Shown here in pieces: positions 44,082 to 51,315 of a stretch of 64,000 nucleotides of DNA. Numbering within the stretch: the first letter of the stretch is position 1; each line of letters begins with the position of its first letter. This stretch comes from Halegenticoccus tardaugens (GTDB lineage Archaea; Halobacteriota; Halobacteria; Halobacteriales; Haloferacaceae), in contig NZ_SDIC01000005.1 of assembly GCF_004116405.1 (NCBI RefSeq), forward strand, positions 62,001 to 126,000. Direction: 5' to 3'. The notes below the pieces were generated by a model. That model saw only the letters and a program-made list of their open reading frames with translations, was not told the DNA's origin and did no database searches. A program made the position numbers and the translations under genes.

Positions 44082-44186
44082 CGCCAGAACGCGGAAGCGT
44101 TCTGGCTGCCAACCAGAAGCCGTAGGCTTCTAGTGACGTTGACGAGACGCTGCGCGTCTCGTTCGCACGCAAGAGCTTCGCTCTTG
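44082..44186 (-). repeat. Cluster of four perfect or near-perfect stem-loops in the left end of IS copy C
   Basis: GCCAGAACGC-GGAA-GCGTTCTGGC (44082-44105), ACCAGAAGCC-GTA-GGCTTCTAGT (44112-44134), ACGAGACGC-TGC-GCGTCTCGT (44142-44162) and CAAGAGC-TTC-GCTCTTG (44170-44186) follow each other within 105 bases. Stems are 7-10 pairs with loops of three or four bases. Copy A has two of them intact; copy B has none. Confidence 0.75.
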
Positions 44187-44253
44187 TGAACGCTGTATCC
44201 CCTCCCTACTCGCGCCTCCGGCGCTCGTTGAGGAAGGAGACTTAGCGCCTCGA

Positions 44254-44403
44254 TTAGTTAAAGTCGACTTGTTCGACGTAGTAGGGATCGGAGGTGGCCA
44301 GTATCGTAGAGCCATCACCGCGAAGAAAACCAACTATTTCTGTACGCAGTATGCGTTCCTGTGTAGTCCGAATCGGTGCACCGTAGGTTGGCACATTATT
44401 CAT
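44254..44403 (-). CDS. Small unidentified protein, probably truncated by IS copy C
   Basis: 49-codon frame (MNNVPTYGAPIRTTQERILR, then TEIVGFLRGDGSTILATSDPYYVEQVDFN) whose TAA stop is made by the first bases of the IS left end (CTAATCGAGG). Joining the DNA on the far side of the element would continue it as GIY and a stop, giving about 52 residues. No family recognised. It lies upstream of nothing on its strand and downstream of the IclR gene. Confidence 0.45.
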   Translation of the reverse strand: MNNVPTYGAPIRTTQERILRTEIVGFLRGDGSTILATSDPYYVEQVDFN

Positions 44404-44493
44404 AGTTGGATGAGTTTGATCGATAAATTCCATCGTTGAGTCGTTCCCTATCTACTTTGAGTATTACTTATACGCTTACTTCTGCAAGCAGAG

Positions 44494-45252
44494 CTAAGAA
44501 TATGTCAAATTAACTTCAATAACGTTCGTGCTTCGTAGAACCATTCGCGGAAGTTTCTCTGTAAACCGTTCTTCGGGCATACGGCTCTTCGGTCCAGAAA
44601 CGCTTATGGCCGCGATTGCTCGCCCTCCATCATTAGTAATTGGAGCGGCAACGCAGCGCATACCTTTCACGCGTTCTTCGTCATCATACGCGTAGCCACG
44701 GTCGCGTATCTCGTCGAGCTGGTTGTAAAGCTCCTTCCGGTTCGTAATCGTATTTTCTGTCACCTGGGGCAATCCACGACGATCGAGTATTTTGTCGACT
44801 TCTTCACGCGGACGGTTTGCCAAAATCGCTTTTCCGAGCGCCGTCGTTTGGAGCGAGACGCGCATCCCCGCGTGCGTATCGAGCCGGACCGCGTCAGGAC
44901 CTCTTGCACGGTAAAGAAACACCCCAAGGCCATGCTCTTCGATCATAATGTTTGCGTGTTCCCCCGTTTCCTCTGCGATCGTGTTGATTTCGGGGCGAGC
45001 TATCTCGAATACCTTGTTACGAGATCGAGCGTGGCTCCCGAGCTGGAGGAATCGGGTACTCACGTAGTACTTACTGTCTTTTTTGATGAGATACTCCTCC
45101 TGTTCGAGCGTTCGGAGATGATCATGGATCGTGCTCGTCGGTTTTCCCAGACGTTGAGCGACTTCTGAGACTCCTGCTCCGTTGAGTTTGCGGAGTACTT
45201 CAATTATTTCTAACGACACTTTGGCCGCTTTCACTGGGGTATTCTTGGTCAT
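44494..45252 (-). CDS. IclR-family regulator of the rhamnose island
   Basis: 252-residue IclR protein: winged helix (KVSLEIIEVLRKLNGAGVSEVAQRLGKPTSTIHDHL, residues about 9-45) and effector domain (NIMIEEHGLGVFLYRARG; DTHAGMRVSLQTTALGKAILA; GMRCVAAPITNDGGRAIAAIS; SGPKSRMPEERFTEKLP). Start 45252 (MTKNTPVKAAK) is chosen; the frame opens at 45357. A TTTTAATC element lies about 27 bases upstream. Strongly related to the regulator at 18659, which suggests that the two islands share regulatory ancestry. The likely effector is a rhamnose-pathway intermediate. Confidence 0.9.
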   Translation of the reverse strand: MTKNTPVKAAKVSLEIIEVLRKLNGAGVSEVAQRLGKPTSTIHDHLRTLEQEEYLIKKDSKYYVSTRFLQLGSHARSRNKVFEIARPEINTIAEETGEHANIMIEEHGLGVFLYRARGPDAVRLDTHAGMRVSLQTTALGKAILANRPREEVDKILDRRGLPQVTENTITNRKELYNQLDEIRDRGYAYDDEERVKGMRCVAAPITNDGGRAIAAISVSGPKSRMPEERFTEKLPRMVLRSTNVIEVNLTYS

Positions 45253-45341
45253 AGCCCATCCAGTAACACACTCGATTAAAACTCTTCCGCCATCACCGGA
45301 TAAACTGTTTGCGATGATCGAAAGGACACTATCTAGGTTAG

Positions 45342-45599
45342 CACCTCCGCTGGCCACTCCCGTTCCACACTTCAGCTACTCTTAAGAATGAGATTGAGGC
45401 AATTTCTGCCCTCACAAGAGATGCCTTTCACGGCAAGTCTCTCTCAAGTGATGAGACGACCTCCGAGGACGGTCCCGAGTTTCGCATGCTGGCCGGAGTG
45501 AGTAGCATTGCTGGGCCCGTCGGCTACTATCTCCTTCGTCAGCGCAGTTCTACCGCTGCGGACGAAGAGTGGTTATCCTTTCTGCCAGGTGAATCGTGA
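45342..45599 (+). other. C-terminal coding remnant, unidentified
   Basis: A plus-strand frame reads TLKNEIEAISALTRDAFHGK, then EDGPEFRMLAGVSSIAGPVG and YYLLRQRSS, ending EEWLSFLPGES and TGA at 45597. The composition is that of haloarchaeal protein, but there is an in-frame stop upstream and no start, so it looks like the end of a gene cut off by rearrangement. Family not recognised. Confidence 0.4.
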
Positions 45600-45663
45600 T
45601 GTTGTGAAGCAGCATGTCCATCCCGACAGATAGAGGTGGTATTTCAACGCGAGCATCGATCCG

Positions 45664-45698
45664 TCTTGACCTCCTCCACGCCGTAAACGACGTGGAAT
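45664..45698 (-). repeat. Right-end stem-loop of the IS200/IS605 element
   Basis: Reverse strand: GATT, then CCACGTCGTTTACGGCGTGG (seven-pair stem with one wobble), then AGGAGGTCAAG. The tail GTCAAG is shared with the solo copies. Confidence 0.65.
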
Positions 45699-45777
45699 CC
45701 CACCATGGGATTTCAGGCCGACTGATTCGACCCTAAGGTTTCAAGACGCATACTACCCAAGCGTCAATTGCTGGACC

Positions 45778-46983
45778 TCAGCATCGGCTTGGGAGCCTTG
45801 CGGGCCGGTCAAACGGTCCCCCGTCCCCAACCGAGTCATCGTCACCCGTGTGTTCTCTGAGGTGACTCTCTCCGTTGAGGTAGCGGTCTGCAATATTGAG
45901 TGCGGCGTTGACATCCGCTTGGTACTCGCGGACCCAACACTCTGGATTCGTGCATCGGAACGTGGCTTGAGCGGGGCGAGTTCCGCGTTCCCCGCAACAG
46001 TGGCATGACTTCGATGTGTACGCGGGATTCACCGTTTCGACGCGAATTCCCATCTCGGCGGCCTTGTAGCGGAGTTGTGCGTACATCTTCGCAAAGCCCC
46101 ATCCGTGAAGCCGTCGGTTCATGAACGAACCGTAGTCTATGTTCTCGCGGATGTGGGTGAGGTCTTCGAGGACCAACACGGGGTTCTCGAATTGGGCGGC
46201 GTAGGCGACGACCTCCGACGTGACCGTGTGGAGTATATCATCTATCTGCCGCCACAGCGAATCCCCGTAGGACTCTGCGATACGTTCGCTTCCGCGTTTC
46301 TGAAGGCGTCGGGTCGCCGTGAAGTACGTCTCACGAAGTTGCCGGACCTGTTTGCCTTCATCGTTCCAGAGGTTGGGTGTAGTCGGGGAGCCGCACTCGT
46401 CACGGTGACACACCGTTACCAAAGAGGCTTCCCCGATGTCTACCCCAATCGGCGTTTCGGACGCCGAACTGGATGTACTTCGTTCCTCCACGTCCCGCGT
46501 AGCGACGACGTGCAAGTACCACTCACCGCCACGGTCGAACAACCGACACTCGCCCATCTTCGCGTCTCCCGCGTGTAACGCTTCCAGCCACGCCCGCTGT
46601 TCTGGGTTCGGTTGGGCGGGAAGCCACAGATGGTAGTCGTCGTGATGCGGGATTTTGACGTACCACCCGATGGCGTTCTGTGGCTTGTGATCGAGTCGAA
46701 CCCCCTCGTTCGTGAACCGAACTGGGTGGTCGTCGTGAAGCTCCTTCGAATCGTAGCTTCCACCACACAGTTGTGGAACGTACTTCTTGAGGGCGTTCTT
46801 CGCGTAGCCGCTCAGGTTGTAATTGACCACCACATCGTTCGCCGCCGATTGAGTGGTACATTCCGCGCCGAAGGCGGCTTCGAGGGCTTGCTGGTGGGCC
46901 ATTTTCGTCTCAGAAAGCTTCCGATGCTTGTGGGCGTTCGGCTCTACCAGTTTGAGTTCCAGCGTTTCGGTGACTTCCGTCAT
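45778..46983 (-). CDS. tnpB: TnpB of the IS200/IS605 element
   Basis: 401-residue TnpB from a different lineage than the IS1341 copies. RuvC-I is PIGVDIGEASLVTV, RuvC-II VLVLEDLTHIREN, zinc ribbon CHCCGERGTRPAQATFRCTNPEC, RuvC-III YQADVNAALN. All acidic residues are present and the frame is intact. Start 46983 (MTEVTETLELKL) overlaps the tnpA stop by four bases; the frame upstream to 47070 is only overlap with tnpA. The C-terminus ends DRPARLPSRC about 80 bases before the right-end hairpin, where its guide RNA should be made. Confidence 0.92.
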   Translation of the reverse strand: MTEVTETLELKLVEPNAHKHRKLSETKMAHQQALEAAFGAECTTQSAANDVVVNYNLSGYAKNALKKYVPQLCGGSYDSKELHDDHPVRFTNEGVRLDHKPQNAIGWYVKIPHHDDYHLWLPAQPNPEQRAWLEALHAGDAKMGECRLFDRGGEWYLHVVATRDVEERSTSSSASETPIGVDIGEASLVTVCHRDECGSPTTPNLWNDEGKQVRQLRETYFTATRRLQKRGSERIAESYGDSLWRQIDDILHTVTSEVVAYAAQFENPVLVLEDLTHIRENIDYGSFMNRRLHGWGFAKMYAQLRYKAAEMGIRVETVNPAYTSKSCHCCGERGTRPAQATFRCTNPECWVREYQADVNAALNIADRYLNGESHLREHTGDDDSVGDGGPFDRPARLPSRC

Positions 46984-47366
46984 GCATCCGCCTTCTGCCG
47001 TTGGATGTATTTCTCGACTGTTTCGCTGGATACGTGACCCGTCGTCCCTGCGTAGTAGCCGCGTGCCCATCCGATTTTCTGGCCGTCGTGGTCGGCAAAT
47101 CGGTGGTTGTATTTCCGCGAACTGATACCTTTGAACCAGTTGGCGAGAAGTGACGGGGAGTGTTTCGGCGGGCTACTGACGAACAGGTGGATGTGGTCGG
47201 ATTGAACGATGAGGTCGATTATCTCTAAATCTCTCTCGTCGGCGATTTCGTGGAGAATTCGACGCACACGGTCAGCGACCTCGTTAACCAGTACCGAGTT
47301 GCAGTACTTCGGTAACCACACTATGTGGTAGTTGAGGTTGTAAGTCGCGTGCCGTGTGGTCTTCAT
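46980..47366 (-). CDS. tnpA: IS200-type Y1 transposase TnpA
   Basis: 128-residue HUH single-strand transposase: MKTTRHATYNLNYHIVWLPKYC at the N-terminus, the HUH motif in QSDHIHLFVSSPPKHSP, and the catalytic Tyr in SSETVEKYIQRQ near the C-terminus. It cuts and rejoins single-stranded ends at the sub-terminal hairpins. Start 47366 is preferred; 47378 would add MWIR. The four-base overlap with tnpB couples the two. All catalytic residues are present, so the element is potentially mobile. Confidence 0.92.
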   Translation of the reverse strand: MKTTRHATYNLNYHIVWLPKYCNSVLVNEVADRVRRILHEIADERDLEIIDLIVQSDHIHLFVSSPPKHSPSLLANWFKGISSRKYNHRFADHDGQKIGWARGYYAGTTGHVSSETVEKYIQRQKADA

Positions 47367-47604
47367 CCGTATCCACACTATGGGTAGCGCGAACCTTGAA
47401 ACTACCGAAGAGGGTGGGAAATCCGGCCTGTTGTAGCAAGTAGACCGGACGCACTATTCCTATCGCGCAACCCCCGCCTGAGGACGGGGTATGCTCTTGC
47501 GGTCTGTATCATACGGAGAATACGCGCAATAGTGAGCAACGACACGGACAGACAGTACGCCGCGTCCGAAACGAGCAAGCACAGACGTCGACGGCCGGAA
47601 CACG

Positions 47605-48075
47605 ACGATCGTCTCGATCGAGGCAACCGAGCGGACAGAAGTCTCCCCGTTTCCAGGTGTAGGATGTTTCGAATCGTTCGGATATCGTATGATGCGAATG
47701 AGACGAATAGGACGTGTTACACGGAACGCACGAATTGTGCGGAAAAGGCGAAGAGCGCACGAGGATAGAGGCATAGAAGCGGTGGACGGATCATTCAGTC
47801 GACACGGGCCATCCGAATGATCCGTTCTATACGAACCTACCGAACAAATCGCATGATACGCTTGATACGCAATATTCAGATCCTACAGTCTATTCGTGAG
47901 ATACGACACACGCAGATCGTGCGAGAGGTACGCTTCGCTCGAATGGGGGATCGCTGGTCGCTTCGCGTCGTTCGAACGCCCTGGCTGACCCGGATGAGAC
48001 GTCCGCGCGTATAGTTCAAAAAACGTGTGTCATCTCGAACGTTCGTATGAGACGAACGACACGGACCACGCACTC
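47605..48075 (+). repeat. Degenerate 9-base-periodic low-complexity tract
   Basis: In one frame or another this non-coding stretch reads as runs with Arg at every third residue: IRSIRTYRTNRMIRLIRNI (from 47820), MMRMRRIGRVTRNARIVR (from about 47690) and DRLDRGNRADRS (from 47607). This reflects a loose 9-base unit containing ATNCGN. No start, ribosome site or conserved family supports translation. The motif GATCGAGGNAANCGAG also occurs inside the MFS gene at about 49317. Confidence 0.55.
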
Positions 48076-48190
48076 GATCGTCGCCCTCACCGACGGAATC
48101 GGCGCACGGCGACGATCGACGCCACAGGTAGCCCTGCGGGGTCACGGCGCGATCAGGGCGAACCGGATCGAGCGGGGACGGACCGACGGA

Positions 48191-48540
48191 GTGAAGTACC
48201 TCGGGGATAAGCCTCGAGGCTTCACCGTTTATGGTATGCACCGCACCCGCAGGCGAATTCAATTCCCCTCGGCCTTCCCCGAATGGGGTCGGCTGGAATC
48301 AACACCCGAACGCTCGGTGCGTCCGTGAGGGTCGGTCGCTCCACCACGACCCGATAGTGTCCGTCTCACCACGTCTCTGACGCGGGGTTTGAGAGACACC
48401 ACATTTCCATAGTTTGCTCAGTCAGCATTGGATTAAGGTCTTTACCCCGTCTTTGAGGTTCTCTGACTGTATCAACTGCGTCGAACCAAGTGGTTATAAA
48501 AACTCTGTGTCGGCTTCACCCTCGGGGTCAAGCCCCGAGG
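48191..48540. repeat. Two related hairpins flanking a 300-base non-coding stretch
   Basis: GTGAAG...CCTCGGGG-ATAAG-CCTCGAGG...CTTCAC (48191-48225) is a 14-pair structure with a two-base bulge; CCTCGGGG-TCAAG-CCCCGAGG (48520-48540) is an eight-pair stem. Both have GGCTTCACC beside the stem. They resemble ends of a decayed insertion element. The DNA between them has no gene. Confidence 0.5.
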
Positions 48541-48647
48541 CACTCGCCTTGCTTATCAGTAGATCCGATCGAACCCGCGTTCGAGCGATTCCGAAACCAC
48601 CGGTGTCCGACGGTTTATTTGACGGAGCGAGCAAGGTTCGAGCATCG

Positions 48648-49976
48648 ATGACAGGCGAGGATTCGGAGATTAACTATACCCAAAGGGCGCGCGACGCGCT
48701 CGGATTTTCCCGCTGGTGGCAGATCGCGGCGGCAGCCGCGATGATGGCCGCCGTCAGCCCCTACCAGTACGTCTGGTCGTCCATTCAGGAGCCGCTGGCC
48801 GCCGCGTTCGACGTCTCGCTCGCGGCGCTCGGGCTAGTGTTCTCGCTGCACGTCGTCTTCCAGTCGCTCTCGCAGTTTCCAGCCGGATGGTGGCGCGACC
48901 GAAACGGACCGCGGCGGGTGACGTTTCTGGCCGCTGCTCTCGCGGGCGGCGGCTACGTCGGTCTCGCGTACGCGACGGATCTCTGGCAGCTGTATGTCCT
49001 CTACTCCGTGGGCGCGGTTGGCGTCGGGATCATCTACACCGTCGCCGTCAACACCGCCTTGAAGTGGTTCCCGGATCGCGCGGGACTCACTACGGGCATC
49101 GGGACGATGGCCTTCGCTGCGGGGAGCGCCGTGTTCATCCCGTATGTGCAGGCGAACGCAACCGTCGAAGGATATCCGGCCGTTCTTCGAAACGTCGGCA
49201 TCCTCATCCTCGGCGTTCTCGTGCTCGGTGCCGTCGTTCTCCGCGACCCCCCGAGTCGCTGGATCGAGCAGACTGATGGCAGAGCGACCCGAGAATCGGA
49301 CGGAGGGGCCCGAGAGTTGGATCGAGGAAATCGAGGGGATCGGGGATCGGACGGAGGAGCCTGGGAATCGGTCGGCCGGCGTTCATTTACGTGGCGTGAG
49401 GTGATCCGAACGTGGCAGTTCTGGCTCCTCTACGCGATGTTCGTCGCTGTCAGCGGGGCGGATCTCCTCATCATCGCACAGATCGTCGGGTTTGCGGAGA
49501 GCGTCGGCTTCACCACGATCGTCGCGACCGTCACCGCGACCAGACTCCCTATCGCAAGCGGCGTCTCGTGGATCGTCGTCGGCGATGTCTCGGACCGGTT
49601 CAACAGAAAACACGTCATGGCCGCGTCGTTCCTCCTGGCGGGAGTATTTCGGATACTCATGGTCTACGTGGGCGTCGTGGGAACCGAACTGCTGTTTGTC
49701 GCGTCGGTGATCCTCGCCATGTTCTTCTCTTCGCCCCTCTACGTGTTGTTTCCCAGCATTCTGAGCGACTACTTCGGGCTCGAGCACTCCTCATCGAACT
49801 ACGCGCTCCTGTACTCGGCGAAGATGTGCGGCGGGATTATCGGCGGAATCGGCGCGGGGTATGTCGTGCTCTCCTCTGGGTGGACGACGACGTTCGTCGC
49901 CGGAGGCGTGCTCGCCACCGCTGCGGGTGTCGCCGCGTTCGCGCTTCGGCCGCCGAAGCCGACCGTATCAAACTGA
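48648..49976 (+). CDS. MFS transporter (OFA-like)
   Basis: 442-residue major facilitator with 12 predicted helices. SLHVVFQSLSQFPAGWWRDRNGPRRVTFLAAALAGGGYVG contains the loop 2-3 motif, and the second half starts FTWREVIRTWQFWLLYAMFVAVSGADLL, typical of the oxalate/formate-antiporter-like group. The loop between helices 6 and 7 carries a low-complexity insert (RATRESDGGARELDRGNRGD, then RGSDGGAWESVGRR). Start 48648 (MTGEDSEINYTQRARD) is placed by a TATA-like GGTTTATTT about 32 bases upstream; the frame opens at 48414. Substrate unknown, probably a carboxylate. Confidence 0.85.
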   Translation: MTGEDSEINYTQRARDALGFSRWWQIAAAAAMMAAVSPYQYVWSSIQEPLAAAFDVSLAALGLVFSLHVVFQSLSQFPAGWWRDRNGPRRVTFLAAALAGGGYVGLAYATDLWQLYVLYSVGAVGVGIIYTVAVNTALKWFPDRAGLTTGIGTMAFAAGSAVFIPYVQANATVEGYPAVLRNVGILILGVLVLGAVVLRDPPSRWIEQTDGRATRESDGGARELDRGNRGDRGSDGGAWESVGRRSFTWREVIRTWQFWLLYAMFVAVSGADLLIIAQIVGFAESVGFTTIVATVTATRLPIASGVSWIVVGDVSDRFNRKHVMAASFLLAGVFRILMVYVGVVGTELLFVASVILAMFFSSPLYVLFPSILSDYFGLEHSSSNYALLYSAKMCGGIIGGIGAGYVVLSSGWTTTFVAGGVLATAAGVAAFALRPPKPTVSN

Positions 49977-49991
49977 GGGAAAGCAGATTCG

Positions 49992-50300
49992 TTAGTCGGT
50001 TCTGGGGAAGTTCCGGTCGTACTCTGGGTCGCCTTCGCGTGGCTGGACGACGACCAACGAGTGCGGCGAAAGCCCCGCCAACCGAGCCGAGAGTCGGCCG
50101 AGTTCCTCGCGCCAACCGGCCTCGCCCTCGCGCGGCAAGCGAACGGTGACGAGGTCGTCCGCGGCGGATTCTTGCTCCAGTGTCGGCAGCAGATCGCCCC
50201 ACGAGGCGACCGAGTCAAACTCCACCGGCAGATCCGACTCGACGAGGCCGAACAGCCGCTCATATTGGTGCGTCTTCCCCTCAACGACCAGTACCGTCAA
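49992..50300 (-). CDS. Small hypothetical protein at the end of the glycan operon
   Basis: 102 residues if started at the TTG at 50300 (MTVLVVEGKTHQYERLFGLV), eight bases after the glycosyltransferase stop; a longer frame to 50333 overlaps that gene and is less likely. Acidic with alternating hydrophobic strands (TVLVVEG, SLVVVQPREGDPEYDR), perhaps a small alpha/beta domain. No TM segment and no recognised family. Convergent with the MFS gene. Confidence 0.55.
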   Translation of the reverse strand: MTVLVVEGKTHQYERLFGLVESDLPVEFDSVASWGDLLPTLEQESAADDLVTVRLPREGEAGWREELGRLSARLAGLSPHSLVVVQPREGDPEYDRNFPRTD

Positions 50301-50307
50301 TTCGGAC

Positions 50308-51315
50308 TCAACACACGCCGCGATACACCGCAAGTAACCGGTCGGCCATCTCGTCGACGCCGAGGCCGGTCACGACGGCGCGGCCGTTCGACCGCCCGTC
50401 GGACGCGAGCACCGACTCTAGCCCCGCGACGAGGTCGGCCTCCGAGTCGGCGACGACCGAGTTCTCCACTCCGGCGAGCACGTCGGGGACGAACCCAACC
50501 GACGTCGAAACCACCGGAACGTTGCACGCGGCCGCCTCGCGGACGACCATCGGCCCGCTCTCGCGCGTCGAGGTGACGAGCAGCGCGTCGCTCGCGTTCA
50601 TGTAGTAGGGCATCTCCTCGTAGGCGACGCCGGAGACGGCCTTGAGTTCGACGTCGACGCCGCCGCCGTCACTACCGTCACCACCGTCGCCGCGGTCACT
50701 CTCACCATTGCCACGGTTGCCCCCTACCTCAGCATTGCTCCCAGCGCGGACGCCCTCGACGACGCGCGCCGCGAGGTCGTAGTTCTTCACCGCGCGGTCC
50801 GTCTCGTACGGGAACAGCACGATCCGTGCGTCGGGGTCCCAGCCGACCCGTTCGCGCGACGCCGCGCGGTCGATCGGGCGGAACAGGTCCGTGTCGACGC
50901 CGAAGGGGATGTAGTGGTGCGGCACCGGAAGTTCACGCGCGAGCGGCCGCGACGGGGCGATCACCGCGTCGCTTCGGCGGGCGGCGGCCACGGTCACCCG
51001 CCGCAACCACGCCGGACCCATCACGTCCGACCCCCAGAGGGTGAGCACGACCGGCCGCGTCGGCTGGGCGAGCGCCACCGGGCCAACCAGCCCGTAGTTC
51101 GCGTGGACGAGGTCGTACGATCCGAACCCCTCGTGCAGCACGTCGGCGTAGAAGCGCGCGTACTCGCGAGGCGAGCGGCCGCTCTCACCCTCTCCGGTCG
51201 GTCGCGGCACGGTCACGGTCGTACACTCGACGCCGCGGGCTTCGAGCGCCGTGACCTGCTGGGTGAAAAACGAGCGCGGCGATGTCGCGAGCTGAAGGAC
51301 GCGGAACTCAGTCAT
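50308..51315 (-). CDS. GT4-type glycosyltransferase
   Basis: 335-residue GT-B glycosyltransferase: N-terminal donor-free lobe (YDLVHANYGLVGPVALAQPT, VVLTLWGSDVMGP), the linker FGVDTDLFRP, and the C-terminal EX7E region (TSTRESGPMVVREAAACNVPVV) that binds the nucleotide sugar. A Gly/Asp/Asn-rich insert (SNAEVGGNRGNGESDRGDGG, DGSDGGG) of about 30 residues breaks the C-terminal domain before VELKAVSGV. It overlaps the DUF354 gene by eight bases. It should add a sugar to the surface or N-linked glycan. Confidence 0.85.
   Translation of the reverse strand: MTEFRVLQLATSPRSFFTQQVTALEARGVECTTVTVPRPTGEGESGRSPREYARFYADVLHEGFGSYDLVHANYGLVGPVALAQPTRPVVLTLWGSDVMGPAWLRRVTVAAARRSDAVIAPSRPLARELPVPHHYIPFGVDTDLFRPIDRAASRERVGWDPDARIVLFPYETDRAVKNYDLAARVVEGVRAGSNAEVGGNRGNGESDRGDGGDGSDGGGVDVELKAVSGVAYEEMPYYMNASDALLVTSTRESGPMVVREAAACNVPVVSTSVGFVPDVLAGVENSVVADSEADLVAGLESVLASDGRSNGRAVVTGLGVDEMADRLLAVYRGVC

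Larger units (their letters stand above)
42531..44257 (-). mobile_element. IS1341-type element, copy C
   Basis: Left end CTAATCGAGGCGCTAAG (reverse strand, 44257), right end GGTAGTTCAC (42531). Carries a DUF2080-type gene and a frameshifted tnpB. It is most like copy A, with the same left-end hairpin cluster. Removal of 42531-44257 joins a small reading frame (44254-44403) to flanking DNA, so insertion into a small gene is possible. Confidence 0.85.
45664..47495 (-). mobile_element. Complete IS200/IS605-family element with tnpA and tnpB
   Basis: Left-end hairpin CCCCGTC-CTCA-GGCGGGG (47470-47487), Y1 transposase tnpA, overlapping tnpB, and right-end hairpin with GGAGGAGGTCAAG tail (45664-45698). 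Boundaries are approximate. It is the only element in the window with its own transposase and the probable source family for the solo ends at 26271 and 34049. Confidence 0.8.

Noticed and set aside
47817-48014. A small Arg/Ile-rich protein (IRSIRTYRTNR...)
   Set aside because: The Arg-every-third pattern appears in different frames along the tract, so the DNA periodicity and not a protein is the signal.
47605-48540. CRISPR array
   Set aside because: No exact repeats with regular unique spacers; only degenerate 9-base periodicity and two hairpins. No cas genes in the window.
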